The notes below the pieces were generated by a model, which did no database searches, was not told the DNA's origin, and worked only from the letters and a program-made list of their open reading frames with translations. The position numbers and the translations under genes are program-made. From the NCBI GenBank assembly GCA_019918135.1, contig WBZZ01003950.1, positions 205,001 to 269,000 of the forward strand: 64,000 nucleotides of DNA, written 5' to 3'. Positions 30,086-42,410 of the stretch are shown one piece after another. The DNA is from Paulinella micropora. Its lineage: Eukaryota > Cercozoa > Imbricatea > Euglyphida > Paulinellidae. How positions within the stretch are numbered: position 1 is the first letter of the stretch; every line of letters begins with the position of its first letter.

Positions 30086-31557
30086 ATGTTCAGCGGCATG
30101 CAATCAACCGAACTGTACCGCACAACAGTTGACAAACTGGAAAAGAATACCAAGGACGCCGAGGTGCGCCTAGGGTTCAAACTACTGGACAGCCTCTTGA
30201 CAAATTTAATTGCAAAAGCTGGTGACGGCAAGTACAGGAGATTCGAGCCGCAGACTCTCGACGGAGTTATGGAACAAGGAGATTCCCGGAAGCGGGTCTT
30301 CGTGATCCTGACACCGCCAAGTCTGTTTATGGACCGCCTGACAGTTGTAAACGGAGGAACGCTACCGAATTCAGACCCTGGCTTGTTTTTCTCAGAGAAC
30401 GCTCAGTATTTCGCCGATGGTCTGGAGGTGCCGGTGTGTTTGGAAGACAGATTTCTTGCGTGCGTCAACAAGGGGAGTTACCCGGACATATTAAAAGTGG
30501 CAACCGAGCTGTGGTTGATCGAGGGAGGATCGGCCGTCCCCCAAAACGACCGAGACGTTCGCACAAGCCAAAAAAGATGAAATGAAATAGCTCTGCAAAT
30601 GTACATGCATTCGGTAATACCGGACTGCGTAGCGCCGGTGGTCAGCGTGTTTGCGGTTGTAGACCGCCTCACCAAGCCTACACGAGGTCGCGTGTATTAT
30701 TGCTGCAAAGATCTGGGTTTTTGGGACAAGCAAGCACAAGACCAAATTTCCACCGAGAAGTTCCCGGCGCTGGCTAAGGCAACCGAGCGCTTGCTCAACT
30801 GCCTGGCTGCAAAGCGGATTTTATACTGGGGCCTGTGCCAACACAACTATTATTGGGGCAGAGATGACCAAATCCACTTTCACTATTTTCGGGCTGGTAG
30901 CATGGCTTTTCTGGTGCGGGGTCTGTGCTCCTTAGCTCGACAGCGTGATTGTGAGTTGTTGCACTATGTCCGAGAACAAAAAAAACCGTAATGTTAGTGG
31001 AACACATCACCGCGCTCTCTAACGCTGCGAGCCTTTGGGCCACGCTGCCGCCGAACTGGGTAGCAGACAGGCACTTGCACAAGGTGTTTTTGCCAGCGTT
31101 GGCAAAGTCAAACTGGTGCGCGAAAGTCACGTGCGCGCTGTGGTGGGCGGACCTGGAGCTGACGCAACGTAGTGGCCCCTTGACTTACGCGCTATTGTAT
31201 CTGCAGCAGAAAGAGTGGGAAAAATCCAAGACCTCACTATACCAGGTTTGTTGGCGTGACCATCGTAAACAAGCCACGAACATTATCGAGACTACCTGCT
31301 CTGGTACGATCCTGTACAAAGCACGTCTGCTGCAGCTGCACCCAAATAACATCTACCGCATACAACCAGTAGGCGCTAACGCAAAGGCTTTTTTGCTGAA
31401 ATATGTTAGCGAGCAAACAAACATGAGGTCCGTACTGCGCGCTTGTTGTTTGGAGGTCTTGCAACTGATCGTTGCACATTTTGAAGAAGCAATCAGAAAA
31501 GGAGAGCAGGAACTTCCTTTGGTAGGAATCCCTCTAGAACTGTCAGCCGCGACCTAA
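30086..31557 (+). CDS. Degenerate kinase-fold paralogue (copy B)
   Basis: Second copy of 16997-18471 with the same two breaks: TGA 30578-30580 and the A AAA AAA heptamer followed by TAA at 30989-30991. It has a 3-nt in-frame deletion (one Asn) and a few substitutions. Retention of open sequence on both sides of each break in both copies argues that the breaks are not random errors of one copy. Confidence 0.55.
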
Positions 31558-31858
31558 GAACTTTCACCACCAGCGTTAAAATGTTGTTGCTCTTTTTTTT
31601 TGTCGAATGCTCTTTTTTTTTTCCTTTTTTTTCCCCCTCGGTCCGCCCTCGGTCCGGACCCCTTTTTTTCGTGGCCTCTAAAACAACTTTTAATTTTTTT
31701 TCTTTTTTGTTTTTTTTTGGCACAATAGCAAAAAAAAAAAAAAATCCGTCCTACCCCCCGCCGCCGCTCTCTTCCTCTCCCCTCTCTTTTTAAAGGGGAA
31801 CCGCGGCAAGAATAATCAGCTAGAAACCAAATCCACTCCCCCCTCCCCACCCTCCTCC
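31558..31858. other. Pyrimidine-rich spacer (copy B)
   Basis: Counterpart of 18472-18727 with longer T and A runs. No gene seen. Confidence 0.5.
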
Positions 31859-33445
31859 CTAAAAAAGGCAGTTCATCATCGAAAGAGGAGGCCGGAAGGC
31901 CAGCAAGATCGGCTGCTGACCAATCAACAGCTGCTGACCAATCAACAGCTGCTGACCAATCAGGAAATTCTCCCAATCAACTGTGGGTGGGCTGTCTTGG
32001 CGCTGCTTCTTTACCTTTCTATAAAAGGTTACGTTGTCCCCAGGTCTCCGCCGTAAAGTAAAAGAATTTTGCATCAAGGTGGTTGTTTGTCCGGGACCCT
32101 GCTGCGGGGCGCCCGCGGGTACGTCGTCAAACGGTCGAGTACCGGAGTCGCTAGACGTTGTTGTTCCAAAGCGGGTTTTGCGCTCTGTTCCTGCGGGTGA
32201 CTCTGGGACGGGTCGGATACCGGAGTCGCTAGATGTCCAACTGATTTTGCACTTTGACCTTTTTTCCGGAGTAAGCGGTACGGTTAGCTTGACTACGGTG
32301 TAAATAAACAGGCAGGCCTCAGTAATCCTCTGCAACGACGGGATATCAACGTTGTGCATATCACCCGGGGTTGGGACGACAGTCGTATCTTCGGACGTTT
32401 TGAAAAGGTTGTCAAGATCTATGCGCTGTCCGTTCGGGTCGGTACTGAGGTGAAGAAGGGCCGGAAACGCGACTTGTTGGAGACGCCTCTGAACCGCAAT
32501 GTCTTGCATCACCTTAGTCAACCTGTCGCGTATTTTCTCCATCTGTTGGCTGTGATACGCAGACTTCAAGCTAAATACTACAGAACCTTTTGCAGCATCA
32601 AGAGAGCTGTTTACGAGTCCGCCGTTTTTAGCTCCTTCCAATACTTCGTCCCAGTCGTTTCCCTTTTGTGCAAGCGTCAGTAACAAGCCGAGCCTTCCTG
32701 CTTGAACCTTGGTGAGCTTTAACTTGATGCCATTGAGCACTTTGTTAGCGCAGGCCGTCCACCTCTGCTCCAGCAGAATTCCTTGGAACAACATCCAAAC
32801 GGACACGACAGAGAAGGGCCCTCTGGGCTATAGCGTTTGCGTGGTAAACGCCGAGTCCTTCCACCTGGGTCTGACAGTCAGCGAGAAATTGTTTGAGACC
32901 GGGGTTTTTCCCAGGACCTTCAGTTTTTAAAAAATCCGCAAGATTCTGGATGCCGTCAGTGAGTTTTTGGCGCAAGTAATTAACTATGAGAACAGACTCG
33001 TTTGCAGAAGGAAGCTCCTTGTATTTAGAGTGCCTGCGGCTTTGCCCCGCTGTTGAGAACAGGTCGATGTTTTTTGAGATCCACAGCCAGCCACTGCAAG
33101 AGAAAAACGCAAGCCAGCACAGTTGTCGATGCCTGAACCCACCAGAAAGTCAGGTAATTCACGATCGATCAGACGCTCCAAATTGCAGTGGGTCAAGCAA
33201 CGTCCCGGGTTGTATACTCGCAGGACCCAGCTTTCTAACTTTGTGTGACCAAATTGTTCCCTAGGCAACCCAACCGACTTCGAGGCCTCGTCGACCAATC
33301 GACGTATATCTTCTCCGTCTAACGGGACCTTTAGGCGCTGGATCTTTTTCTTTGCCTTTTCTTGGATTTTTTGGTCCAGAGAGGCTAAAAAGACGTTGGG
33401 ATATTCGTGAGCGCCCAGCGCTGCCGGGCCTTGAGAGGACAACAT
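31859..33445 (-). pseudogene. Single-unit modular protein (copy B), more damaged
   Basis: Counterpart of 18728-20366 from ATG 33443-33445. In addition to the shared frame change near 32810, it lacks one AGCC of a direct repeat near 33087, which breaks the frame exactly in the WLWIS motif. It also lacks AATC in the 18-bp repeat, which changes the C-terminal tail from VDWSAA repeats to LIGQQL repeats. Copy B is therefore the more decayed of the two. Confidence 0.6.
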
Positions 33446-33866
33446 CGGCAAAAACTGTTTCTCTTTTCAATATTTTTTCCCCTCTTTTTTTTTTGGCTTT
33501 TAACTATTTTTGTTCCACCGCTTCCCTGCCTCTTTCCCCCCTCCCCCCCCCCCCCCGAAAAAAAAGAAAAGGAGGGGGGGCGGGGCTAGAACGGAGAAGC
33601 AACGCAACAAAAAAAAAAAAAGAAAAGGAGTTGAGAAAGAAAAGAAAAAAAAGAAGTTCAAAAGAAACTGTGGGAGGGAGGGGAAGGGGGGGGGGGGCCG
33701 GGTGTGTGTGTGTGGAGCGCGCAGTTCAGAAAGAACGGGGTTGGTGTGGGGGAGGGGGGGGGGCGGAGAGGAAATTTTTCTTTTGGGGGGGGGGGGAGGG
33801 AGGGGGTGTTTCCTTCTCCTTTTCCCTGTCTTTTTTTGCGGGAGGAAAGGAGGGGGGGGGGGGGGG
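33446..33866. other. Low-complexity spacer (copy B)
   Basis: Counterpart of 20367-20783. No gene seen. Confidence 0.55.
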
Positions 33867-36602
33867 CTAGAAGCCCACCAACGCTCCGTGCACCTGCGGG
33901 ATCCCGCCCGCAAACAGCACCTGCAGCTGCGCGGACGCCAGTTCGTCCAGCGCTGTTGTCATGTGCAGCAGCCACTGGGGCGCGCGCGGGTCCTGCGCGA
34001 ACAGCTGCACCCAGTCCAGATACTCGTCCGCACTGCGCGCCATAATGGCGTGGAAACCGGCCGCGAATTCACAGAAGCCGCTCCCCAGCGAAGTGTGGAG
34101 GGCGGGCAGCACGGCGCCGAGGGTGGTCAGGGACGCGGACTGCACTTCTTCGCAGGCCGCCGGCAGCAGGCGCCTCAGCGACAGGTTGCCGTGCAGAGAG
34201 GTTAGGAGCCAGCGCTCGCTTTCGTCCTGCCTGGACATGCAGTGGCTTGGCAGGGCGCGGCGCCGCACCTCGAGCGTCTCGGGGTAGGCGTGCAGGTTGC
34301 AGTTGGCGTCGTCGTGCCACTGGTCGCAAACGGGCGCCCGCACAAAGGTCTCTTGTAGCCAGCTTTCTAGCCAGGGCCCCAGGCCCGCGCCGCCCAACAG
34401 CGCGCCAACAGCGTGCGAGAAGCTCAGAGAGCCACCGCTGTCCCACAACTGCCTGCAGGTCATGACACAGGCAGTGGCCGCCAACAGCACTATCAGCATT
34501 GACAGCAGCGGGTCCTCGTCATTGCGCCAGGGGCCGCCGCTGTTGCGAGCACCATTACGTGCCAGGCGCGCGCGCTCGCTCGGCGGGAGCGCGGCGCCGA
34601 CCGCCTGCCAGTGCAAGCAGTGGCGCAAGAGCAGGCACAGCAGCACCTGCAGCCGACAGCGCCGGCGGCGCGTGGGCGGGCCGTAGCACACGAGCGCCTT
34701 GCTAAAAGCCCTGTCCAGATTGGCGTCTCGCTGCTGCAGCGTCGCGACCAGCGCCAGCAAAAAGGTCGCGCCGCGCCCCGTGCTTAGTTCCGTCAGCAGC
34801 TGCAGGACCGCACCCGTGAGCACGGGGCCGGGCTGGCGACGTTGGAACTGTTCACAGGCCTTGTCCAGCACGGCCCGCACACCTTCGTCCAACGTCGCAG
34901 TAGCTGCCGCGAAGGCCCCGGGGTGGTAGATCCAGTTCCACGCGGCGCTGCAGCGCATGTGGGGCCGCGCGGCGACCTCCGCTGGCTTAACGATGACGAA
35001 CACGCGCAGGACCGACGCGGCGAGCACGCACTGCTCGAACTCGCGCTGGGCTTCCAAAAAGTCGCGAGCACCGACCAACTCCTTGGGCGGCAGCACAAAG
35101 GAGTTTCCGCTCAGCAGTGCTATTAGAGCCCCCGCCGGGAGCTTGCAGCCCGCATTTCGTGGCCCCAGGCTCTTGTCAAAGCGCGGCCTTCGGCACGGTG
35201 CGGCGCACCGAGGCCAGCGAGAACAGCCGTTGCTGGCGTTGCAGCGCCAGGAACGTCGACAGCAGCAGGTCGGGCCCCTCTTGCTCCAGATGTTCCAGGT
35301 AGGCCCGGCGGTGGTTCCCCCAGGCATTTTGCAGCCAGGGCGTTAACTCGTCGCGAGCTCCAGACGCTAGAATGCTCTGGAGTTCGGTGCGCAGGAGCTG
35401 GCGGGTGGTGAAAAAAGAACTGTTGTCGCTACCGTCGACCCACAGAAGCACCATAAGCTCCGCGAGCGACAGCTCCGAGTTTACGCCGTGGCACAGCACG
35501 GCCAAAGGCACCGTCAGTTCGTCCGCGGTCCAGGCCGTACACTTGAGCGCGGCCCAGCGCGCACAGGGTCCGTCGGTGTCAAGCAAAGTGTCTCGGTACG
35601 CTATCCGCTGCAAACGGTTGTTGTCTTCCAGGCTGCACACCGTGCCTGCTACAGCTTCGTGGCGGCCGAGCGTCGCTAGCAGATCCAGCGCGTTGCGCAG
35701 CTGCGCATCAGCCAGCGCGCGGTCGCAGCTCTCCTGGTCAAGCGACGTGCCTACCAGAACGGGCGAGACCAGCCTGCCGGCCTCGTGCTCGATCGACGCG
35801 TTCAGCGCCGCCGCCCACGCCTCGGCCCGCGACAAGAACTCGTCACGCGCCCGATCGCGCTTCTCGTCCAAACCGACCAGAACTTCTCGCTCGGCCGAGG
35901 CGACCCGCCGGCGCAGCGGCCGTAAATCCAGGTTTTCGGGCGCGGTTTCAGCCGTGCGCCGCTCCACGCGGCCAGCGTCGCCGTGCTCACGTACAGAATG
36001 ACAGTGGTCTCGGCGTGGAAGCCCCTTGCCAGTACGGCAGCGGCGGCGGTTACGAGCTGGGCCAGGCTCACGCACCAGAGGCACACGGCCGCGCGCGGGG
36101 GCGCAAGCAGGCGCAGGGCCGACAGCAGCAGGCACCAGAGCCAGAGCGCGGCCTGTGCGGCCAGGCACAACAAAACCAGCGCCTTGTCAACGGGCAAGTA
36201 GGCCAGGCAGGCGCCCGCAGTGAGCGGCACGAAAGTAAGCGCGGCGCCGTTCGCGGCGTGCCACCCGCGCAAATTTCCCGACAAGACTTTGCACTCTAGC
36301 CTAGACAACCAAAACAGGCACAGCGCCGAGCCCACGCGGCAATGAGTCCACAGCACGAACGCCCACACCGTGCGCGAGCCGTCAAAGGGTCGCACGGTCC
36401 AGTTCAGCGCGGCGTGGCCAGACGGCGCCAGCCAGGGGCACAGTAGCGCTAGACATTCCAGCAACCACCAGCCCAAAGCATAGCGAGACACAACTGAGCA
36501 CCAGAGCAAGTGTGCTCTGTGCGACAGTACTATGACGGCCGCCGCGGTCGTGATGGAAAACGAGGCCAATGCGAGCCAAACCTCCTCTTGCCTCGATGAC
36601 AT
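33867..36602 (-). CDS. Multi-pass membrane protein (copy B)
   Basis: Counterpart of 20784-23519 with the same length and both frame changes preserved (-1 near 35963; CTT TGA C with TGA 35176-35178). Only a few substitutions distinguish the copies (for example Gly to Cys in the last TM helix, and Arg to Trp near 33973). The 2.7-kb length is unchanged, so no new indel has accumulated in this gene since duplication. Confidence 0.5.
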
Positions 36603-37092
36603 TTCTTAAAAATTCTTTTTTTTTTGTTCGTGGTCAGCCTCCTCACCTCTTTTGTCGATTTCTTTTTTCTTTTTTTTGGTCACTCAAACAGAATCTGGAG
36701 CAAAAAAAAAAAGTGTTTTATGTAAAAAAAAAGAAACAAAAAAAAAACACACACACACACACACACACACAAAAGTAGGTATGTTTTTCAACGGGAACGG
36801 CCGGCGGGAGGGAGATTTATTTTTGTGAGGGGAAAAAGAATGAATGCCCCCCCCCCCCCCTCCCCATTTCCCCTCAACCCGCTCAGCTCGTGACCAACCG
36901 ACAAGAAGTCTCGGGGGCGAAGAAGGCACGGGGAGGGGGGGGGGGGAGATAGGGAGTGGAGGGAGAGATAGAGAGTGGAGGGAGAGATAGAGAGTGGAGG
37001 GAGAGATAGGAAGTGGAGGGAGGGAAGGGGAGGTGGGCGACTGGACAGAAAAATAAAGAGAGAGAGAGAGAGAGATGGAGAAAGAGAGAGTG
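36603..37092. other. Microsatellite-rich spacer (copy B)
   Basis: Counterpart of 23520-24000 with expanded (CA)n at 36747-36770 and a longer C run at 36847-36860. Confidence 0.6.
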
Positions 37093-38877
37093 TTAGACGG
37101 CAAAGAAGTGATCTTTTTTGTCTCGGTGTGCGGCTGGACCGTTCTCCGCGATCGCGCGTGCAGAATTGTCTCCCCCCCTTTTGCGAGTGTAGATGAACCA
37201 GGCCAGCAACAGAAAGCCCAGGCACGGCAGAAGGACGACAGATAGACAAGGGCAGCTACGCGCCCCCGCCGGCGCGTGGCTGCTCTCGAACAGAGCGGCT
37301 CCTGTCGGCACCGCGATATCTTCCGGCAGTTCCAGGCTGAACTCGAGGGTCTCGTGCCGCAGCCGGTCCCCGCCATTGACCGCGTACATGTCCGCGCGGG
37401 CGTGCTGCGACGGTGTAATCGTCAGCCCGCAGAGCCAGCTACCTTTCCCGACGTCACTGCAATCTGCCTCGGCGCTCTCCCACACGAGCCCCACGGGTGG
37501 AGCCCGCAGGCTAAATTCGAGCGAAATCCGTGGCGCTGATGATGAGGCGAGCCGCCGACGCGCACCTCCAGGCAAGAATAGCAACCTGACGATCTTGGCA
37601 TCGGTAGCGTTGGAGGCCTGTTGTGTTGTCAGGTCAGTACAGTTCTGATGAGAGACGTTGCCAGCCGCTAGCAGCAACTGGTTCTGTAACTGGAGTTTGA
37701 ATTCTAACGGCAAACGTGCGGTCTGATTTTGGGTCAGCCCCAGCCACGAGAGCGTGCGTGTGCGCTGCAGCCACAGCTGCCCCCCTAGGTACTGTCCCCC
37801 GTCCTGCAGGCGCGTGAGTTGGCAGAGCGAGGCGTACAAAAAGTCGAGCCCGAGCAGAGAGTCTGACAGGGAGCAGTTGGAAGACAGGGCCGAGGGAAAA
37901 GGACCCGCTGGCAAGATCCCGCCTGTGCGGCATTGGTCTTCTAAGTACAGGAGTTGCAGTTCTTCGTGAAGGAGGCCCGTGGGCTCCCGCTGCAAGAGGT
38001 CGTTGGTGGCGACCACTACACGCAGGACAGGCTCTGGCTCGCCGTCCAGGGACAGAGCCATTCCGAGCCCGGATAGGTAAGTTCTGATCGCTGGGCCGAT
38101 TGGCATTCCGGTTGAGGCAGTTACGGACGGGCTGGCGGAACCGGTGGTTGAGGTAGTTACGGACGGGCTGGCAGAACCGGTGGTTGAGGCTGCGGCAAGT
38201 GACGGGCTGGCGGAACCGGTGGTTGAGGCAGTAACGGAGGAGCTGGCGGAACCGGTGGTTGAGGCAGTTACAGAAGAGCTGGGGGTCGCGGAACTGGTGT
38301 TGGAGCTCGAGGCTGCGTTTACGGACGGGCTGGGGGTCGCGGAACAGGTGTTGGAGCTCGAGGCTGCGTTTACGGACGGGCTGAGGGTCGCGGAACTGGT
38401 GTTGGAGCTCGAGGCTGAGTTTACGGACGGGCTGGGGGTCGCGGAACAGGTGTTGGAGCTCGAGGCTGCGTTTACGAACGGGCTGGGGGTTGCTTGTCCT
38501 TGTCCTTGTCCTTGTCCCTGTCCTTGTCCCTGTCCTTGTCCCTGTCCTTGTCCCTGTCCCTGTCCCTGTCCCTGTCACTGTCCCGAGGCGGTTACGGAGG
38601 AGCTGGGGGTTGCGGAACGGGTATTCGAGGGCGAAACGGTTACAGAAGAGCTGGGGGTCGCGGAACGGGTTTTGGACTTCGAGGTAGTTGTGGAACGGGT
38701 TTTGGACTTCGAGGTAGTTGTGGAACGGGTTTTGGACTTCGAGGTAGTTGCGGAGCGGCTCGTCGAGGGCGATACGGTTGCAGAGGAGCTGGGGGTCGCG
38801 GGGCTGCCGGGCGACCCGCCTATAAAATTAGGCAGAGTAATAACTGGCGGGCGTGTACCAGTTTGATTCTCTGCCAT
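37093..38877 (-). CDS. Mucin-like type I membrane protein (copy B)
   Basis: Counterpart of 24001-25786, ATG 38875-38877. The C6 run at 37780-37785 keeps the whole ectodomain, TM helix and tail in one frame (37093-38106). The Ser/Thr repeats upstream are in a different frame because of G5 at 38434-38438 and the stop at 38575-38577, before the hexamer array. It lacks one Ile codon present in copy A near 24486. Comparing the copies shows which homopolymer lengths keep the gene open. Confidence 0.55.
38494..38584. repeat. Hexanucleotide array (copy B)
   Basis: Same CCTGTC/CCTTGTC array as 25403-25493, with the same apparent unit count. Confidence 0.75.
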
Positions 38878-39396
38878 GTAATTGCTGCTGTCCACATCTA
38901 AACTCGTACCTTGGCTTTGATTCGTTTGTGTGATTGCGCTCGCTGCGCTACCCCCGTCGGTCGATTTTTTTTATTATTTCTTTCTTTTCTTTTTGTTTAC
39001 AAGTTTTTTCTCGTGTTGTTGTTGCTGTGGATGGCTACTGCTCCTATCTTTTTACTGTGGCAGCCACACAATCCATGCCGAATTTTCCTTCCCACACCCT
39101 CCCCACCCCCCCTTCCACCCCCCCCCCCCCTCTCGCTTCACTCGTGTCCAATTCTCGATGTTTTAGGCAAGCCCCGAAAATGTCTCCTTTCTCCAACCCC
39201 CCCCCCCCCCTCCCCCCCAAAGAAAAAAGCGTTGCTTACCCATCTCCTTCCCCACTCTTGTCGTCTGTACCAATGTTGTTTCTAAACAGCAAACAAAACA
39301 AAAAAACAAAAAAAAAAACCCCCAAAAAAAGGCTTGGAAAAGGGCGCGCGGGGGGGATGGAAGCGAGAAACCAGCTTCTTCTTTCCTCGCTTAGCC

Positions 39397-39437
<41 letters not shown>

Positions 39438-39625
39438 GTAAGAGAAAGGGATTCGAGCAACAACGTTTGTTAAACGGTGCCGAAAGAAGAAAAAGGCTTA
39501 GCAGCGATTTTCTTGCCGTCCGTGGGCTTAAAGAAAGCATTTTCTGCTCCGGCATTTCCCTCCTTCTAAGCCCTCCCACTTTTTTTTTTTTTTTAAAGCA
39601 GACCACACCGGTGTGTTCTTTGGTC
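38878..39625. other. Low-complexity spacer (copy B)
   Basis: Counterpart of 25787-26529, T run of about 38 at 39399-39436. No gene seen. Confidence 0.55.
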
Positions 39626-40687
39626 ATGAAGATCCAACCGCAATTGGTGCACGAAGCTCGCTGGTTGACGGCAGACGAAAAAAACTTAACTTAACCTGCG
39701 GGATTTGCGCACCCGGCAAGGTTGCGGTGGGCATGTTGACGCACGCCCCGGACCGGATACAGCTCTGGGAGGCGGTGCCTGCGTGTATTGTTTGCATATC
39801 CAAACCCCAAGGCTGGCCAGACGAAAAGAACCCTGACCTCAAAAGGCGAGGCTAGGGGTACCTTAGGACACACTGTCTTTGCTGTAGCGCTCGATACCCA
39901 GTATAAAAACTTTGGCGCGTTTACTACAATCCCTATCTCGCAAAAACAGTATCATCCCGGGATGTTCTTTGGCGGCGACGTTTCATACCATCCTAGAGGC
40001 CGCGATACCCCTGTACACGAACGACGATCAGACCCGCCCATGTATGCTGGGGTTGCTGCTAACACGCCTACTTCACACTGGATGTCCTGGGGCGGGTTCA
40101 ATAAAATCGACGGACAAAAGTTATTGGAACGATACAAGGCAGTACAAGAAGAAATACTCGGAAAGGTTCTGGCAGAACATGACGGTTCTTGGGCAAGATT
40201 TAATGCTAGAGACGGCGGCAAGTCTATAGTATTTCATCTGCCCCGTGAGATGCGCTACAAAGGGTCGGCCCAGCTGGTTAACTCCAGGAAACGTGAGCGT
40301 CGTCGCTCGCGTGCTGCTGTGGCCGAAACAGAGGACCAGCTCGTTTCTTGCCCCATGCTTAGAAAAATACTCGGTAAAAGTAATTTAGACAACCCTTCGA
40401 TGTCGTACCGCCCCTACCTTGTCTGCACAAGCGGGGTGGGTGACATATTCCTTTCGGGCGATCAGTTGTTCTGGGACTACGGCTGTGACCATGCAAGAGA
40501 AAAGAAGCAGCAAAGACAGGCACTGCCGCTCCCACGGCGATCTTCGTCGTCTTCTTCTTCTTCTTCTTCTCGGGCCTCTTCGTCCTTCTCACGATTGCCG
40601 TTCTCTTTCTCGTCTTCGCGGTTGCCCCAGAGATCGCATGTCCACCAATCTACCGAATTCCTGCCCAAGCCTTCCCCGTCTCTCTAA
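39626..40687 (+). CDS. Zinc-finger plus SET-like protein (copy B)
   Basis: Counterpart of 26530-27597 with the A AAA AAC heptamer and following TAA intact, the same compensating +1 change, and a TCT array shorter by two codons (poly-Ser 10 rather than 12). The length change is in frame. Substitutions include Ile to Phe in the LIWDYG motif (LFWDYG). Confidence 0.45.
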
Positions 40688-41098
40688 TATGACATCCGAA
40701 CCCTGGCTGAGAATTGTGGAGCCGAGAAGACCGTCCTGGTGCATTTCGAGGAGAACGGGCTGGATGAATTCTTACCAGAGGAATTGGCGCAAGTCTCGTG
40801 CGGTGACCTCAGGTTCTTTGAAACCGAACCAACTGCTGAAGAACGAGAACAAATGTTTAACAAGTCCTTCTTGTGCCTCGTGTGTATGCCGGGGCAGTAT
40901 TTTCGAAACATGCTAGACGACTTTGAAGTCTTCGCCAAAGAGTGTGCGGACAAGGAAAAAACAATGCTGGCTGGGTTGGGAATAGCGTGCGGGCGCAACT
41001 TTGATCTGGCCCTGGACATCTGGCTGCAGTGCCGCAGGGTGGAAAACGATGGTCTCAACATTGCCGTATTTACGGACAGGCGATCGGTTGGCGGATAA
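40688..41098 (+). CDS. Unknown acidic protein segment (copy B)
   Basis: Counterpart of 27598-28008; no change in length and the same missing ATG. Confidence 0.35.
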   Translation, partial: YDIRTLAENCGAEKTVLVHFEENGLDEFLPEELAQVSCGDLRFFETEPTAEEREQMFNKSFLCLVCMPGQYFRNMLDDFEVFAKECADKEKTMLAGLGIACGRNFDLALDIWLQCRRVENDGLNIAVFTDRRSVGG

Positions 41099-41118
41099 CC
41101 TATTCCGATAGCGCAGAA

Positions 41119-42153
41119 ATGAATAACATGCATAAGAGTAACCGGGGCCGCCGACGCAATCGTACAGTTAGGGGGCTTAGGCGCATAGACACTGCTTTTA
41201 GGCAAATAAAGCCGCTAGTGGACAAGGCGGAGAACTTGAATCCGACAAAAAAGCTGAAGCAATACAACATCTGGATCAATGAGCAGAAGGACTGGTATGA
41301 TAAAGACGCTGATGCAGGAAAGATAGTGTCTTGCGACCAGTTTTTCTATGTAGTGTTCTGGCGCCCCTTCAACTTTGCGCTGGTCGCCAGAAAGAAAATC
41401 AAATCTCCGGACAACCTCATTATAGCGGAGTTTCCTGCAATTCTCGACAGAACCAGAAAACCGGTAGACGTCTTGGACGAAGAAGAACCACCCGAAGACG
41501 AGCAAGCAACGTCGCGGAGGCCTCGCAGGACACCCCCCAAGGGCAAACACGAAAAAGTTCGTAAGCCAGACGGAGACGGCAGCCGGATCAGCATGTCCGG
41601 CGTAGGCAAACGCCTCGCCGAACTCTGGCCGCGCGAGCAAGACACCAAGATGTTGGGATGGAATCGCAAAGAGGAATATTTCGTTCCACACTACCGCCAG
41701 CCTAATCTCCAGGGCGCACCCCACGCGGGCATCGTTGGCGCCGCGAAGCCGATCCCGACCTCTCTGCTCGCTCACTGTGCGCTAGGCACCACCGTCGGAG
41801 AGTACGTAAATGCCAGGATTGTGGTTGACGAGGCCAATAGGTTTTACCTGCATGCGATGGAAGGTAAAGATTTCGAGGAACATGATCTAGTGCTCGTTGA
41901 TTACGACTGGGATGCCGAGGAGACCGCTGATTTCGTTAAACTCCACAAAGGTTCTTTCAGGGACGAGCTGAAAACAAACCTCGCTATGCAAGAACTCGTA
42001 ACCCAACAGTTGCGAGAAATCGACGCTTTGCCCGGGCCGGGCAGAAGAGCTCTCTTGGAAATGGAAGGTAAGATAGAGACCAGAGAGAAGAAAAATTCAC
42101 GGAAAACAACAAAAGAAGCCGAACCCGAACCCGAACCCGAACGCAGTGCGTAA
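41119..42153 (+). CDS. SET-like domain protein (copy B)
   Basis: Counterpart of 28029-29063, 344 residues, intact with no indel. It is the only complete gene inside the unit that is uninterrupted in both copies. Confidence 0.5.
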   Translation: MNNMHKSNRGRRRNRTVRGLRRIDTAFRQIKPLVDKAENLNPTKKLKQYNIWINEQKDWYDKDADAGKIVSCDQFFYVVFWRPFNFALVARKKIKSPDNLIIAEFPAILDRTRKPVDVLDEEEPPEDEQATSRRPRRTPPKGKHEKVRKPDGDGSRISMSGVGKRLAELWPREQDTKMLGWNRKEEYFVPHYRQPNLQGAPHAGIVGAAKPIPTSLLAHCALGTTVGEYVNARIVVDEANRFYLHAMEGKDFEEHDLVLVDYDWDAEETADFVKLHKGSFRDELKTNLAMQELVTQQLREIDALPGPGRRALLEMEGKIETREKKNSRKTTKEAEPEPEPERSA

Positions 42154-42410
42154 GGAGGACGAGCGCAGCAGACCAGCGGCGCTTGCTAGGAAAAAATCTT
42201 CGACTGTTTCTTTTTTTTTAAATCAGTAAACTTCAATGCCTTGGTTTGGGTTTTTTTAATAAACCAATTTGGGTGTGCAAGAGTGGGGAGAGAGAGGCAG
42301 CCACGTAGTACGGCCGTGGGTGTGTGTGTGTGTGTGTGGGGGGGGGGGGGGGGCAAAAAAGAAGAAGAGGTTGCAAAGTTAGGCGCTGTAGACCGCAGGT
42401 GGCGAATTCG

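Larger units (their letters stand above)
29294..42387 (+). repeat. Copy B of the 13.09-kb direct tandem duplication
   Basis: Direct repeat of 16207-29297. Its right end (GTTAGGCGCT, 42378-42387) matches the end of copy A, after which the sequence is unique. Notable differences from copy A: missing AGCC near 33087, C6 rather than C5 at 37780-37785, G5 rather than G4 at 38434-38438, a 6-bp shorter TCT array near 40550, and altered lengths of most homopolymers. Confidence 0.95.
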
